Part shown: positions 17,270 to 25,333 of the stretch, in pieces
How positions within the stretch are numbered: position 1 is the stretch's first letter
How the letters are laid out: the number at the start of each line of letters is the position of its first letter
Assembly (NCBI RefSeq): GCF_013314975.1
Contig: NZ_JABTYH010000015.1
Coordinates: 1-64,000 of the forward strand
Source: Pseudarthrobacter oxydans
Lineage (GTDB): Bacteria > Actinomycetota > Actinomycetes > Actinomycetales > Micrococcaceae
Direction of reading: 5' to 3'
Length of the DNA stretch: 64,000 bases
Made by a program: the position numbers and the translations under genes
Notes under the pieces: generated by a model
What the model saw: the letters and a program-made list of their open reading frames with translations, nothing else
What the model was told of the DNA's origin: nothing
Database searches by the model: none

Positions 17270-18868
17270 ATGGCAGAAGCACCCGTCACCGGACAGCGGC
17301 GTCCCACGTTTTACGGGTCCAAACGCTCAGCGCTCACCGGCAGCCTGGCAGGCGAGCGGCCTGCCATGGCGGGCGACGGTCCTGCCCAGGGAGTATCCCC
17401 CGGCTACCGCCCGGCAGTCAGCTTCGTCCCCCGTGAGCTGGGCCGTAAGGCGTCCTCCGCGGACTGGATCTCAGTCCACATCAACCTGTTGCGTGTCACG
17501 GACTCGCTGCTGATCGCCGGGGCAGTCGCTCTCGGCTACCACCTTGCCAGTCCCGGGCTTTTGAGCAGGACATCAACGGCGGCCGGAATCGCGGCCAGCG
17601 TTGCGCTGGCACTGATCTGGATTGCTGCACTGGAGATTTACAGGACACGCGATCCCAAAGTCCTGGGCGTGGGTGCAGACGAGTACAAACGGGTCATATC
17701 TGCCACCTTCCGGCTCTTTGGATTAATTGCCATCGCTTCCGTCGTCTTCTCGATCCAGAGCGGTGCCACCATGTTCGCCGTTGCCCTGCCGGTGGGCACC
17801 GTGTCCCTGACGGCGAACCGCTGGCTTTTCCGGCGCCGGCTGGCGACTGAGAAAGCCAAGGGACGGCACCTGTCACGGGCCATCGTTGTCGGCGAACCCG
17901 AGGACGTCCGCTACGTGGTCCAGCAGATCGAGAAGAAGTCCGGCCCCGTCTACAAGATCCTCGGTGTGTGCCTTCCTGGTTCGCGCCGGGGGGCCAGGCT
18001 GCGCGTGGGCGAGCAGCTGGTGCCCGTCCTTTCTTCCACGGATGACATTTCCCGGACGGCACGCCTCGCGCAGGCCGATGCCGTGATTGTTGCCGGGCCC
18101 CTCCCGGGCGGAAACAAGTTCATCCGGGAACTGGGGTGGAGGCTGGAGGAGTGCTCTGCCGAGATGGTGCTGGCAGCGACCCTCACGAACGTCGCGGGGC
18201 CCCGTATCCACTGGCGCCCCGTGGAGGGGCTTCCACTGATGCACGTGGACATTCCCCAGTATTCCGGCGGCAAGCACGTCCTCAAGCGGGTCATGGACGT
18301 TGTCCTTGCCGGTGCCGCCATCACCGCACTTTCGCCGCTGTTGTTGCTGCTTGCCGTCATCGTCCGGCTGGACAGCCCGGGCCCCGTCCTGTTCCGCCAG
18401 GACCGCATCGGCAAGGGCGGCCAAACCTTCGGCATGTACAAGTTCCGGTCCATGGTGGTGGATGCCGAGGAGCGCCAGGCCGTGCTGCACGAGACCAACG
18501 AAGGCGCCGGGGTCCTGTTCAAGATGCGCAATGACCCCCGGGTGACGCGGTGCGGGCGGTGGATGCGCAAGTACTCCCTGGACGAACTCCCGCAGCTTTG
18601 GAACGTCGTCCTGGGCGACATGAGCATGGTGGGCCCGCGCCCTCCCCTTGCACGCGAAGTCAGCGGATACGAGCAGCACACCCACCGGCGCCTCCTCATC
18701 AAGCCCGGCCTCACCGGTCTCTGGCAGATCAACGGGCGCTCGGACCTGTCCTGGGACGAGGCCGTGCGCCTGGACCTCTACTACGTCGAAAACTGGTCAA
18801 TCCCGGGTGACCTGCTGATCTTGTGGCGGACTTTCCGTGCCGTCATCCAGCCTTCCGGCGCCTACTGA
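17270..18868 (+). CDS. Polyprenyl-phosphate sugar-1-phosphate transferase (initiating glycosyltransferase)
   Basis: A 532-residue membrane enzyme of the exopolysaccharide polyprenyl glycosylphosphotransferase family. The N-terminal half has about four membrane segments and a CoA-binding-like cytoplasmic region. The C-terminal bacterial sugar transferase domain (from KRVMDVVLAG, about residue 343) contains DSPGPVLFRQDRIGKGG, FRSMVVDA, a KYSLDELPQLWNV stretch, SMVGPRPP and KPGLTGLWQINGRS. It should transfer a sugar phosphate to undecaprenyl phosphate, the first step of repeat-unit synthesis. GGAAGGGG precedes ATG 17270. Its final codons are part of a triplicated 13-bp repeat that contains the stop codon. 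Confidence 0.92.
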   Translation: MAEAPVTGQRRPTFYGSKRSALTGSLAGERPAMAGDGPAQGVSPGYRPAVSFVPRELGRKASSADWISVHINLLRVTDSLLIAGAVALGYHLASPGLLSRTSTAAGIAASVALALIWIAALEIYRTRDPKVLGVGADEYKRVISATFRLFGLIAIASVVFSIQSGATMFAVALPVGTVSLTANRWLFRRRLATEKAKGRHLSRAIVVGEPEDVRYVVQQIEKKSGPVYKILGVCLPGSRRGARLRVGEQLVPVLSSTDDISRTARLAQADAVIVAGPLPGGNKFIRELGWRLEECSAEMVLAATLTNVAGPRIHWRPVEGLPLMHVDIPQYSGGKHVLKRVMDVVLAGAAITALSPLLLLLAVIVRLDSPGPVLFRQDRIGKGGQTFGMYKFRSMVVDAEERQAVLHETNEGAGVLFKMRNDPRVTRCGRWMRKYSLDELPQLWNVVLGDMSMVGPRPPLAREVSGYEQHTHRRLLIKPGLTGLWQINGRSDLSWDEAVRLDLYYVENWSIPGDLLILWRTFRAVIQPSGAY

Positions 18869-18895
18869 CGGCGCCTACTGACGGCGCCTACTGAC
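18857..18895 (+). repeat. Three perfect tandem 13-bp repeats containing the stop codon
   Basis: GGCGCCTACTGAC occurs at 18857-18869, 18870-18882 and 18883-18895 without mismatch. The first copy holds the last codons and TGA of the sugar transferase gene. The others extend to just before the ribosome site (AGAGG, 18898-18902) of the next gene. The array therefore sets the spacing between the two genes and is a likely site of slippage. Confidence 0.9.
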
Positions 18896-18908
18896 AAAGA
18901 GGATGAGA

Positions 18909-20054
18909 ATGGAAGCTTTCGCTAAGGACTTCAGCCACGGCAGGGACCGCGTGAACGCAGACAGGCTGCGTATCGCGGTGGTGGGCGCAGGTTCCCGGGG
19001 AGCGGGCATGGCCGAAACCCTCCAGGCCAGCCCGGACTGGGACCTGGCAGCCATCTGCGACGTGGACTCCCGCCGGGCCGGCACAGTCTCCGAAAAGCTT
19101 GGCGGCGCGCCCTGGTTTGAAGCCATCGATGAACTGCTGGACAGTGTGGAAGTGGATGCGGTGGCAATCGCCACCCCCCTCCGCGCCCTGTTCGGTACCG
19201 GAATGACCGCGCTGCGGGCAGGCAAGCACGTCCTGGTGGAACAGCCCTTGGCGGACAGCCTGGAGCGCGGGCAGGAGATGGCTGCCGAGGCGGACGCCAG
19301 GGGCGTTGTGCTGATGGCAAACAAGGCCCAGTGTTTCGAACCCGCCGTGCAAAAGATGCAGAAGCTGGTGGGCAGTGGATCCCTGGGCGATATCCTCTTC
19401 GTCGAAGCAGTGCGGACCGAAAGCAACCTGGCCCGGACTGACCGGGACGTCTTCTGGGACCTGGCCCCGGACAGCCTTGCCCTCCTTGACTATGTGTTCG
19501 CCGGGCGGCTCAACCCGCAGGGAGTTTCGGCACTTGGGGGTGATCCGCTGGGAACCGGCCGCGACTGTGTTGGACACGTGATTTTCCGGCTTCCAAACGA
19601 CGCCACGGTGCACCTGCACGTCAACAACCTGAGCCGCGTGAAAAGCCATCAGCTGGTCATTGCAGGTTCCCAGCTTGTCCTGGTGTGGGATACCACCCTT
19701 CCGCAGGAGCAACTGGCCATCTTCGACTCCGATTCATCCACGCAGCAGCGGCGCCGCTCCCCGTATTGGACGGAGCCGGGCGCACTTCAGGTGCCGGGCG
19801 AAGATGGACAGGTGCCCGCCTTCGGGCAGGAGGCGCGGGACCGCGTGGCTGCCGAGTTTGCGCGTCGGGTCCGCGGCCACCAGAGGGCCCCCTCCACCAA
19901 TACGTCCGGCCTGCGGGTTCTCGGCATGCTGGAGGCGGTTAGCCGCAGCAGGGGCCTCGAAGGTCAGGCGTCAAGTATCCACGTGCCAGGGCCTGAAGAT
20001 TACCAGCAGCAGGCTGCCGGCTCCTGGCTTGAAAGTGTCCTGTGGTCAAGGTGA
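18909..20054 (+). CDS. Gfo/Idh/MocA-like oxidoreductase with altered catalytic residues
   Basis: About 381 residues. The Rossmann start LRIAVVGAGSRGAGMAETL binds NAD(P), and AICDVDSRRAG and AIATPLRALFGTGM follow. The conserved EKP lysine position reads EQP here (HVLVEQPLADS, Gln112). The usual WDLAPHD histidine segment reads WDLAPDSLALL (Asp188), so both residues normally used for hydride-transfer chemistry are changed. Family enzymes oxidise or reduce (nucleotide) sugars; this one may be a non-redox enzyme, a scaffold or a divergent oxidoreductase. ATG 18909 sits six bases after AGAGG, while ATG 18903 abuts it, so 18909 is preferred. It lies between the initiating sugar transferase and a DegT-like gene. 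Confidence 0.8.
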   Translation: MEAFAKDFSHGRDRVNADRLRIAVVGAGSRGAGMAETLQASPDWDLAAICDVDSRRAGTVSEKLGGAPWFEAIDELLDSVEVDAVAIATPLRALFGTGMTALRAGKHVLVEQPLADSLERGQEMAAEADARGVVLMANKAQCFEPAVQKMQKLVGSGSLGDILFVEAVRTESNLARTDRDVFWDLAPDSLALLDYVFAGRLNPQGVSALGGDPLGTGRDCVGHVIFRLPNDATVHLHVNNLSRVKSHQLVIAGSQLVLVWDTTLPQEQLAIFDSDSSTQQRRRSPYWTEPGALQVPGEDGQVPAFGQEARDRVAAEFARRVRGHQRAPSTNTSGLRVLGMLEAVSRSRGLEGQASSIHVPGPEDYQQQAAGSWLESVLWSR

Positions 20055-20103
20055 CACGAGCTGCCGTTCTTCATTCCGCTCCTCCTAGGAAAGATGGTGC
20101 CTC

Positions 20104-21270
20104 GTGGCCACCGAATCAGCTGTTGCACGCATCGAAGTAATGAAGCCCTGGCTGGGGCAGGAGGAAGCCCATGCACTTGCGGAGGTGGTCTTCTCCGGAT
20201 GCGTCACGCAGGGCCCGAAAGTCAAGGAGTTCGAGGTCGACTTCGCAGCCGCACAGGGTGCCCGGTTCGCAGTAGCCACGTCGAGTTGCACCACCGCCCT
20301 GCATCTGGCCCTCGTGGTGGCGGGAATCGGACCAGGGGACGACGTCGTTGTGCCGTCACTGTCCTATATAGCCACGGCCAACGCCGTGACCTACGTCGGC
20401 GCACGCCCCGTCTTCTGCGATGTGGATCCTGCCACCGGCAACGTGACCGCGGAGACCATCCATGCCGCGCTGACCCTGGATACCCGGGCGGTGATCGTGG
20501 TGGACCAGGGCGGAGTGCCCGTGGACGTGGACCCCATCCGCGAGCTCTGCGACCGCCACGAAATCACGGTCATCGAAGACGCTGCCTGCGCGGTGGGCTC
20601 GCAGTACAAAGGAAAGCCGGTGGGAGCCGGCGCCCACATCACCGTCTGGTCCTTCCATCCCAACCACATCCTCACCACCGGGGAAGGTGGCATGCTCACC
20701 ACCCGGCGGGCGGACTGGGCGGCCCGCGCCCGGGCCCTGCGCGAACATTCAAGCAGCCTGGCGGCCCTCAACCGGGAAGAACTGTTCCTGTCGCCCCGCG
20801 AGATCTGCCTCGAAGTCGGTTTCGACTACCGCATGACCGACCTTCAGGCCGCCGTCGGAATCATCCAATTGCGGCGGCTTCCGGAAATGGTGGAACGGCG
20901 CCGGAAGATCGCAGGCACGTACGTCGACGCCCTCAAAAGCCTCAAAGGCCTCAGGATCGTGTCCGATCCTCCATACGGCACCACGAACTATCAATCCCTG
21001 TGGCTGGAAGTCCTCCCTGGATTCCCCATGACCCGCGAGGCCCTGCTGGAAAGGCTGGCCGACGCCGGCATCACCGCACGGCGCGGGGCGTACGCCGCAC
21101 ACCGCCAGCCGGCATACCGCTGGCGCGACAACGGCAACGCCAGGCTGCAGTCCACGGAGCGGCTGAGCGACCGCACCCTGGTCCTCCCTGTGTTCCACGA
21201 GATCGACTCATCAAGCATCAACCGCGTCATCAACGCCATCCGGAACGCAGCGCACCCGGTGGGCACGTGA
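20104..21270 (+). CDS. DegT/DnrJ/EryC1-family PLP enzyme with His in place of the catalytic Lys
   Basis: A 388-residue fold-type I PLP protein. Visible family motifs are TSSCTTALHLAL (phosphate loop), VVPSLSYIATANAV, VIEDAACAVGSQYKG (pyridine Asp) and FDYRMTDLQAAVGIIQL. The Schiff-base segment normally reads SFHP-x-K-x-(I/L)TTGEGG. Here it is SFHPNHILTTGEGG, with His188 (CAC 20665-20667) in the lysine position. His at this place is known in the dehydratases ColD and E1/RfbH, which deoxygenate C3 of 4-keto-sugars, so this protein may be a 3-dehydratase rather than an aminotransferase. The start is GTG. It overlaps the following NeuD-like gene by four bases. Confidence 0.85.
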   Translation: MATESAVARIEVMKPWLGQEEAHALAEVVFSGCVTQGPKVKEFEVDFAAAQGARFAVATSSCTTALHLALVVAGIGPGDDVVVPSLSYIATANAVTYVGARPVFCDVDPATGNVTAETIHAALTLDTRAVIVVDQGGVPVDVDPIRELCDRHEITVIEDAACAVGSQYKGKPVGAGAHITVWSFHPNHILTTGEGGMLTTRRADWAARARALREHSSSLAALNREELFLSPREICLEVGFDYRMTDLQAAVGIIQLRRLPEMVERRRKIAGTYVDALKSLKGLRIVSDPPYGTTNYQSLWLEVLPGFPMTREALLERLADAGITARRGAYAAHRQPAYRWRDNGNARLQSTERLSDRTLVLPVFHEIDSSSINRVINAIRNAAHPVGT

Positions 21271-21932
21271 GTGAGCTGATCCTCATTTCAGTGAGCGGCC
21301 TTGCCCGCGAAGTGCTGGCGATGGTGCGCAGCAGTGGCCAGTACGACGTCGTTGGCCTGCTGGACGATGACAAGGAGATGGCCGGTGTCACCGTGGACGG
21401 GGCGCCTGTCCTGGGGAGCATCGATGATGCCGCCAACTACACCCATGCGTTCCTGCTGGTGTGCCTGGCATCCGGGAAGGCACGGGAAGCCGTGGTGGAC
21501 CGCCTCACGTCCCTGGGAATCCATGAATCGCGGTATGCAACTGCGGTGGATCCCTCAGTCCAGTACCCCGAAGGCTGCCGGATTGGGCGGGGAAGCATCC
21601 TGTTGCGCAATGTCACCCTGACAGCCGCCGTCACCCTGGGCTCACACGTGGTGGCAATGCCCTCGGTAACCTTCACCCACGACGACGACGTGGCGGACTT
21701 TGCGACGTTCGGCGCGGGCGTGTCATTGGGCGGCGGAGTCCGGGTAGGGAAGGCTGCCTACCTCGGCATGAATTCCAGCGTCCGCGACAGGACGTCGGTG
21801 GGCGACTATGCCACGGTGGGCATGGGCGCCGCCGTGCTCAGTAACGTCCCGGCCGGAGAAACGTGGGTTGGAGTCCCCGCCCACGAAATCGACCAGCACC
21901 TGTTCACTTTCGGGAAGGAACCGTCCCGCTAG
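21267..21932 (+). CDS. NeuD-like sugar O/N-acetyltransferase (left-handed beta helix)
   Basis: A 221-residue protein in two parts. An N-terminal PglD/NeuD-type Rossmann-like domain reads ELILISVSGLAREVLAMV, then VVGLLDDD and GAPVLGSIDDA. A hexapeptide-repeat acyltransferase domain reads GCRIGRGSILLRNVTLTAAVTLGSHV, FATFGAGVSLGGGVRVGKAAYLGMNSSVRDRTSVGDYATVGMGAAV. It probably acetylates the sugar processed by the two preceding genes, using acetyl-CoA. GTG 21267 overlaps the DegT-like stop (GTGA), so it is translationally coupled. The end overlaps the convergent aminopeptidase gene by four bases. A longer open frame through the DegT region is a shadow; only this part is the gene. Confidence 0.82.
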   Translation: MSELILISVSGLAREVLAMVRSSGQYDVVGLLDDDKEMAGVTVDGAPVLGSIDDAANYTHAFLLVCLASGKAREAVVDRLTSLGIHESRYATAVDPSVQYPEGCRIGRGSILLRNVTLTAAVTLGSHVVAMPSVTFTHDDDVADFATFGAGVSLGGGVRVGKAAYLGMNSSVRDRTSVGDYATVGMGAAVLSNVPAGETWVGVPAHEIDQHLFTFGKEPSR

Positions 21933-23230
21933 ACCGCCGTCCGGAAGAACTGCGCGGTCACCGCGGCCAGGCGCCAGGGATCCTTTACGCCGCACAGCTC
22001 CCGCGCGGAATGCATGGACAGCAGGGGAACGCCCACGTCCACCGTCCGGATTCCCAGGCGGGTGGCGGTCAACGGACCGATGGTGGAACCGCACGGAATC
22101 GCGTTGTTGGACACGAACTCCTGGTAGGGCACACCGGCATCGGCGCACAGCCGGGCCCACAGCGCTGCACCGGAGGCGTCGGTGGCGTAGCGCTGGTTTG
22201 CATTGATTTTCAGGAGCGGTCCGCCGTTCAGCACCGGATGGTTGGCGGGGTCGTGCCGTTCCGCGTAGTTGGGGTGCACAGCGTGGCCGGCGTCCGCGGA
22301 CACACAGAAGGACGCCGCCAGAGCCTGCCGCCGCTGGCTCACCGTGGCGCCCAGGCCGTCGGAGATCCGAACCAGGACATCCTCGAGGATAGGCCCGCAG
22401 GCGCCCGAGCGGGAGTTGGAGCCGATCTCCTCATGGTCGAACGCCGCCAGGACGGCGATCGGGCTGCCGGTACCGGGCGCCGACGCGTGCGCGGTCAGCG
22501 CCGCCAGCCCCGCATGGGTTGAGGAGAGGTTGTCGAGGCGCCCGGAGGCGAAGAACTCACTGTTGCCCCCGAAAACCGATGGGGCCTGCGTGTCCGCCAT
22601 GACGACGTCGTACCCGCCAATGTGGGCGGGGTCCACGGAAGCGCCGGAAACGTGGGAAGCCAGCACGGCCAGCAGGTCGGCATCCGCGGGATTGCCGAGC
22701 CCCCACACCGGATTCATGTGCCGCTGCTTGTCCAGGGTGAGGCCGTCGTTGACAGTACGGTCCAGATGGATAGCCAACTGCGGGAACCGGAGCATCGGCC
22801 CGGTGGCAGTCAGGTGCTCGGTGCCGTCCAGCATGACCAGGCGGCCGGCCAGCTGCAGTTCCCGGTCAAGCCAGGAGTTCAACAGCGGTCCGCCGTACAC
22901 CTCCACGCCAGCCTGCAGCCAGCCGTGGGCACCCGTGGTCGGCTTTGGCTTGAGCTTGAAGGTGGGCGAATCCGTATGTGCGCCCAGGATGTTGAAGCCG
23001 GTGGCGGGCCCTGCCCCTTCGGGAACAACCCAGGCGATCAGCGCGCCGTCCCGGATGATGAAGTACTGTCCGGGCCCGCCCTCCCAGGGCTGCAGTTCGT
23101 CCAGGCGCACAAAGCCCGCTTCCTCCAGACGCCGCCCCGCTTCGTGCACGGCGTGGAAGCTCGACGGCGACGCGCTGACATAGGCGCCAAGGTCCTGGAT
23201 ATGGTCTGCGGCGGAGGCAAGGGAAGGCAT
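21929..23230 (-). CDS. apeB: M18-family aminopeptidase
   Basis: A 433-residue cytosolic metallo-aminopeptidase that removes N-terminal, often acidic, residues. Characteristic zinc-ligand and catalytic segments are ILGAHTDSPTFKLKP, SWLDRELQLAGRLV, AFDHEEIGSNSRSGACGPILEDVL and VDVGVPLLSMHSARELCG. The length is normal for M18. The product begins MPSLASAADHIQDLGAYVSASPS, as usual for actinobacterial members. It lies downstream of the response regulator on the same strand after 34 bases but has no obvious functional link to it. Confidence 0.93.
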   Translation of the reverse strand: MPSLASAADHIQDLGAYVSASPSSFHAVHEAGRRLEEAGFVRLDELQPWEGGPGQYFIIRDGALIAWVVPEGAGPATGFNILGAHTDSPTFKLKPKPTTGAHGWLQAGVEVYGGPLLNSWLDRELQLAGRLVMLDGTEHLTATGPMLRFPQLAIHLDRTVNDGLTLDKQRHMNPVWGLGNPADADLLAVLASHVSGASVDPAHIGGYDVVMADTQAPSVFGGNSEFFASGRLDNLSSTHAGLAALTAHASAPGTGSPIAVLAAFDHEEIGSNSRSGACGPILEDVLVRISDGLGATVSQRRQALAASFCVSADAGHAVHPNYAERHDPANHPVLNGGPLLKINANQRYATDASGAALWARLCADAGVPYQEFVSNNAIPCGSTIGPLTATRLGIRTVDVGVPLLSMHSARELCGVKDPWRLAAVTAQFFRTAV

Positions 23231-23264
23231 GGTCTCGAGTCTAGACGGCGTTGCGCCGCGGGTC

Positions 23265-23957
23265 TCAGTAGTCCGGGTTGCTCGGCACCACGAGGCCGGT
23301 TTCGTAGGCGTAAACCACGGCCTGGACTCGGTCGCGCAGGTGGAGCTTGGTGAGGATGCGGCGGACGTGGGTTTTCACCGTCGCTTCCGAGAGGTAGTAC
23401 CGGTGGGCGATTTCGGCGTTGGACAGGCCCTCGGCCATCGCCTCCAGCATCTCCGTTTCCCGCGGGGTCAGGTCCGCCAGCAGGGGATCCGGTGCAGGAG
23501 CGGCGGGGGCCGGGCGGGCGGCACCCCGGACGTATGTTTCCAGCAGCCGCTGCGTAACGCGCGGCGCCACCACGGCGTCCCCGCTGGCCACCACCCTGAC
23601 GGCACTGACCAACTCCGACGGCGCCACGTCCTTGAGGAGGAAGGCCGAGGCTCCAGCCTGGAGGCCGGCAAAGGCATACTCGTCCACGTCGAAAGTGGTC
23701 AGGATGATGATCCGGGCGCACGAACCGGAGGCGGTGATGGCGCGCGTGGCCTCGATGCCGTCCAGCACGGGCATGCGGACGTCCATCAGCACCACGTCCG
23801 GGCGCAGCTCCCGGGCCTGCCGTACGGCGTCGGCCCCGTCAGAGGCTTCCCCAACAATCCTCAGATCCTCTTCGCCCTCCAGGATCAGGCGGAATCCCAT
23901 CCGCAGCAGCGGCTGGTCATCAGCCAGCAGGACGTTGATGGGGGTGTTTCCGGTCAT
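23265..23957 (-). CDS. NarL/FixJ-type response regulator
   Basis: A 230-residue DNA-binding response regulator. The receiver domain begins INVLLADDQPLLRMGFRLIL, with the phosphoacceptor Asp in VVLMDVRMPVLDGIEA and the conserved Lys in AFLLKDVAPSELV. The C-terminal LuxR-type HTH reads LTPRETEMLEAMAEGLSNAEIAHRYYLSEATVKTHVRRILTKL. It overlaps the histidine kinase gene by four bases, so the pair is co-translated. With the ABC exporter genes upstream it forms a four-gene operon, an arrangement common for systems that sense and export membrane-active compounds. Confidence 0.93.
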   Translation of the reverse strand: MTGNTPINVLLADDQPLLRMGFRLILEGEEDLRIVGEASDGADAVRQARELRPDVVLMDVRMPVLDGIEATRAITASGSCARIIILTTFDVDEYAFAGLQAGASAFLLKDVAPSELVSAVRVVASGDAVVAPRVTQRLLETYVRGAARPAPAAPAPDPLLADLTPRETEMLEAMAEGLSNAEIAHRYYLSEATVKTHVRRILTKLHLRDRVQAVVYAYETGLVVPSNPDY

Positions 23958-25306
23958 GGGTTGCCTTGCAGTTCGTAGGGGCGGATGGAGCCTGCGGAAT
24001 CGTCTCCGGGCCAGGACAGTACGGCGTGGACGCGCCAGCCCCGGCCGCTGGGCCCCGCTTCCACGGAGCCGGAATAGATCCTGGAGCGTTCAGCCATCCC
24101 GGCCAGCCCCTGTCCGGATCCATGGGAACCGGCAGCACCGGACGGGGAAGTACCTCCATCCTGGGCGGGGTGCCCGGTGGCTCCGGCGCCGTCGTCGAGC
24201 ACGTCAATGGTCACCGTGGAGCCCGAGCGGACAATGGTGACGTCCACCCGGGTCAGGGCGCGGCCGTAGCGGAGCACGTTGGTGAGCGATTCCTGCACGA
24301 TCCGGTACACCGTGAGCTGGAACGCAGCATCGCCGGGCAGGGCAGGCCCGGTGTGGGAGTAGTGCAGCGGCAGGCCGGCGGTGCGGAAGCCTTCGAGCAG
24401 GCTGGCCAGGCTGTCGCCGGCGGTCAGCGGCAGCCGGGGCGCGGCGGTGCCGGTGTCATCACGCAGGACACCCAGGACCCGGCGCATGTCTGCGAGGGCG
24501 GTGCGTCCCGTCCGGGACAGTTCGCCGAGCACCTCCCCGGCGCGCTCCGGGTTTTTCTGGACGACGACGGCGGCACCGTCGGACAGGCTGATCATCACCG
24601 TCAGCGAGTGGGCCACCACGTCGTGCATCTCGCGTGCAATCCGGTTCCGCTCGTTGACGGAGGCAAGGCTGGCGGTCCGGGCGGCCCAGGCGGCGACCTC
24701 CTGCTCGTGCTCACGGCGTTGCCGGACGCTGATGCCGAGGCCGGTGGCCAGGATGTTGGACAGGGCAATGGTGGCGCCGGTGGCGATGCTGGTCAGGAGG
24801 TGGAAGTCGCCCGGGTTGACGCCCGGATCGTGGACGAAGGAGTTTTCCATGGGTCCCACGGCCGCCAGCAGATAAAGGAGTGCCAGCGGGGCCGTGGCCG
24901 CGGCCATGGTGATGAGCGCGAAGCGGCGGGTGTGGGCAACCGCTACGGCATAGAGCGAGAACCACAGTCCCGCGGAGACGTTGGAGCCCCAGGGGTGGAG
25001 CAGGGTGACCGCTACCTCCACCACGGCGACGAAGGCCGCCAGGCCCACAGGATAGAAGCGCCGCAGGAAGAGGGATCCGGCCACCAGCACCAGCAGGGCG
25101 GCTGCAAGCCAGTTGCCGGATGTGGCCGCGTCCGCCACGGTGGGTGCCACCAGGAGGCTGTAGCTGGCGGCCACGACGGCGTCCATCACCAGGGGGTGCC
25201 GCTGGAGGTACCTGCGGAACCGCCCTGTGCGCCTCGCCGTGAGCTCGGCGAAGGACGCGTCGGCCTGCCCGGCCGGCGCGTCCTTCGTAAATGCCGTGTG
25301 GTTCAT
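23954..25306 (-). CDS. Sensor histidine kinase (HisKA_3 type)
   Basis: A 450-residue membrane kinase. About five or six hydrophobic segments occupy the first 210 residues, followed by a coiled linker (RQRREHEQEVAAWAARTASLASVNERNRIAREMHDVVAHSL). His in REMHDVVAHSL is the phosphorylated residue. The ATPase part includes VDVTIVRSGSTVTIDVLDDGAGATG and GSHGSGQGLAGMAERSRIYSG. It has no large extracellular sensor domain, so it probably senses within the membrane. It starts 27 bases after the ABC permease and overlaps the response regulator by four bases. Confidence 0.92.
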   Translation of the reverse strand: MNHTAFTKDAPAGQADASFAELTARRTGRFRRYLQRHPLVMDAVVAASYSLLVAPTVADAATSGNWLAAALLVLVAGSLFLRRFYPVGLAAFVAVVEVAVTLLHPWGSNVSAGLWFSLYAVAVAHTRRFALITMAAATAPLALLYLLAAVGPMENSFVHDPGVNPGDFHLLTSIATGATIALSNILATGLGISVRQRREHEQEVAAWAARTASLASVNERNRIAREMHDVVAHSLTVMISLSDGAAVVVQKNPERAGEVLGELSRTGRTALADMRRVLGVLRDDTGTAAPRLPLTAGDSLASLLEGFRTAGLPLHYSHTGPALPGDAAFQLTVYRIVQESLTNVLRYGRALTRVDVTIVRSGSTVTIDVLDDGAGATGHPAQDGGTSPSGAAGSHGSGQGLAGMAERSRIYSGSVEAGPSGRGWRVHAVLSWPGDDSAGSIRPYELQGNP

Positions 25307-25333
25307 ATATCGGGGCTGCCCGTTCCGCGGGTT

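Noticed and set aside
20094-21266. Long plus-strand open frame running in front of the NeuD-like gene (612 codons in total)
   Set aside because: It overlaps the DegT-like gene in another frame; the sequence is a Pro/Arg/Gly-rich shadow and only the part from 21267 shows a protein family.
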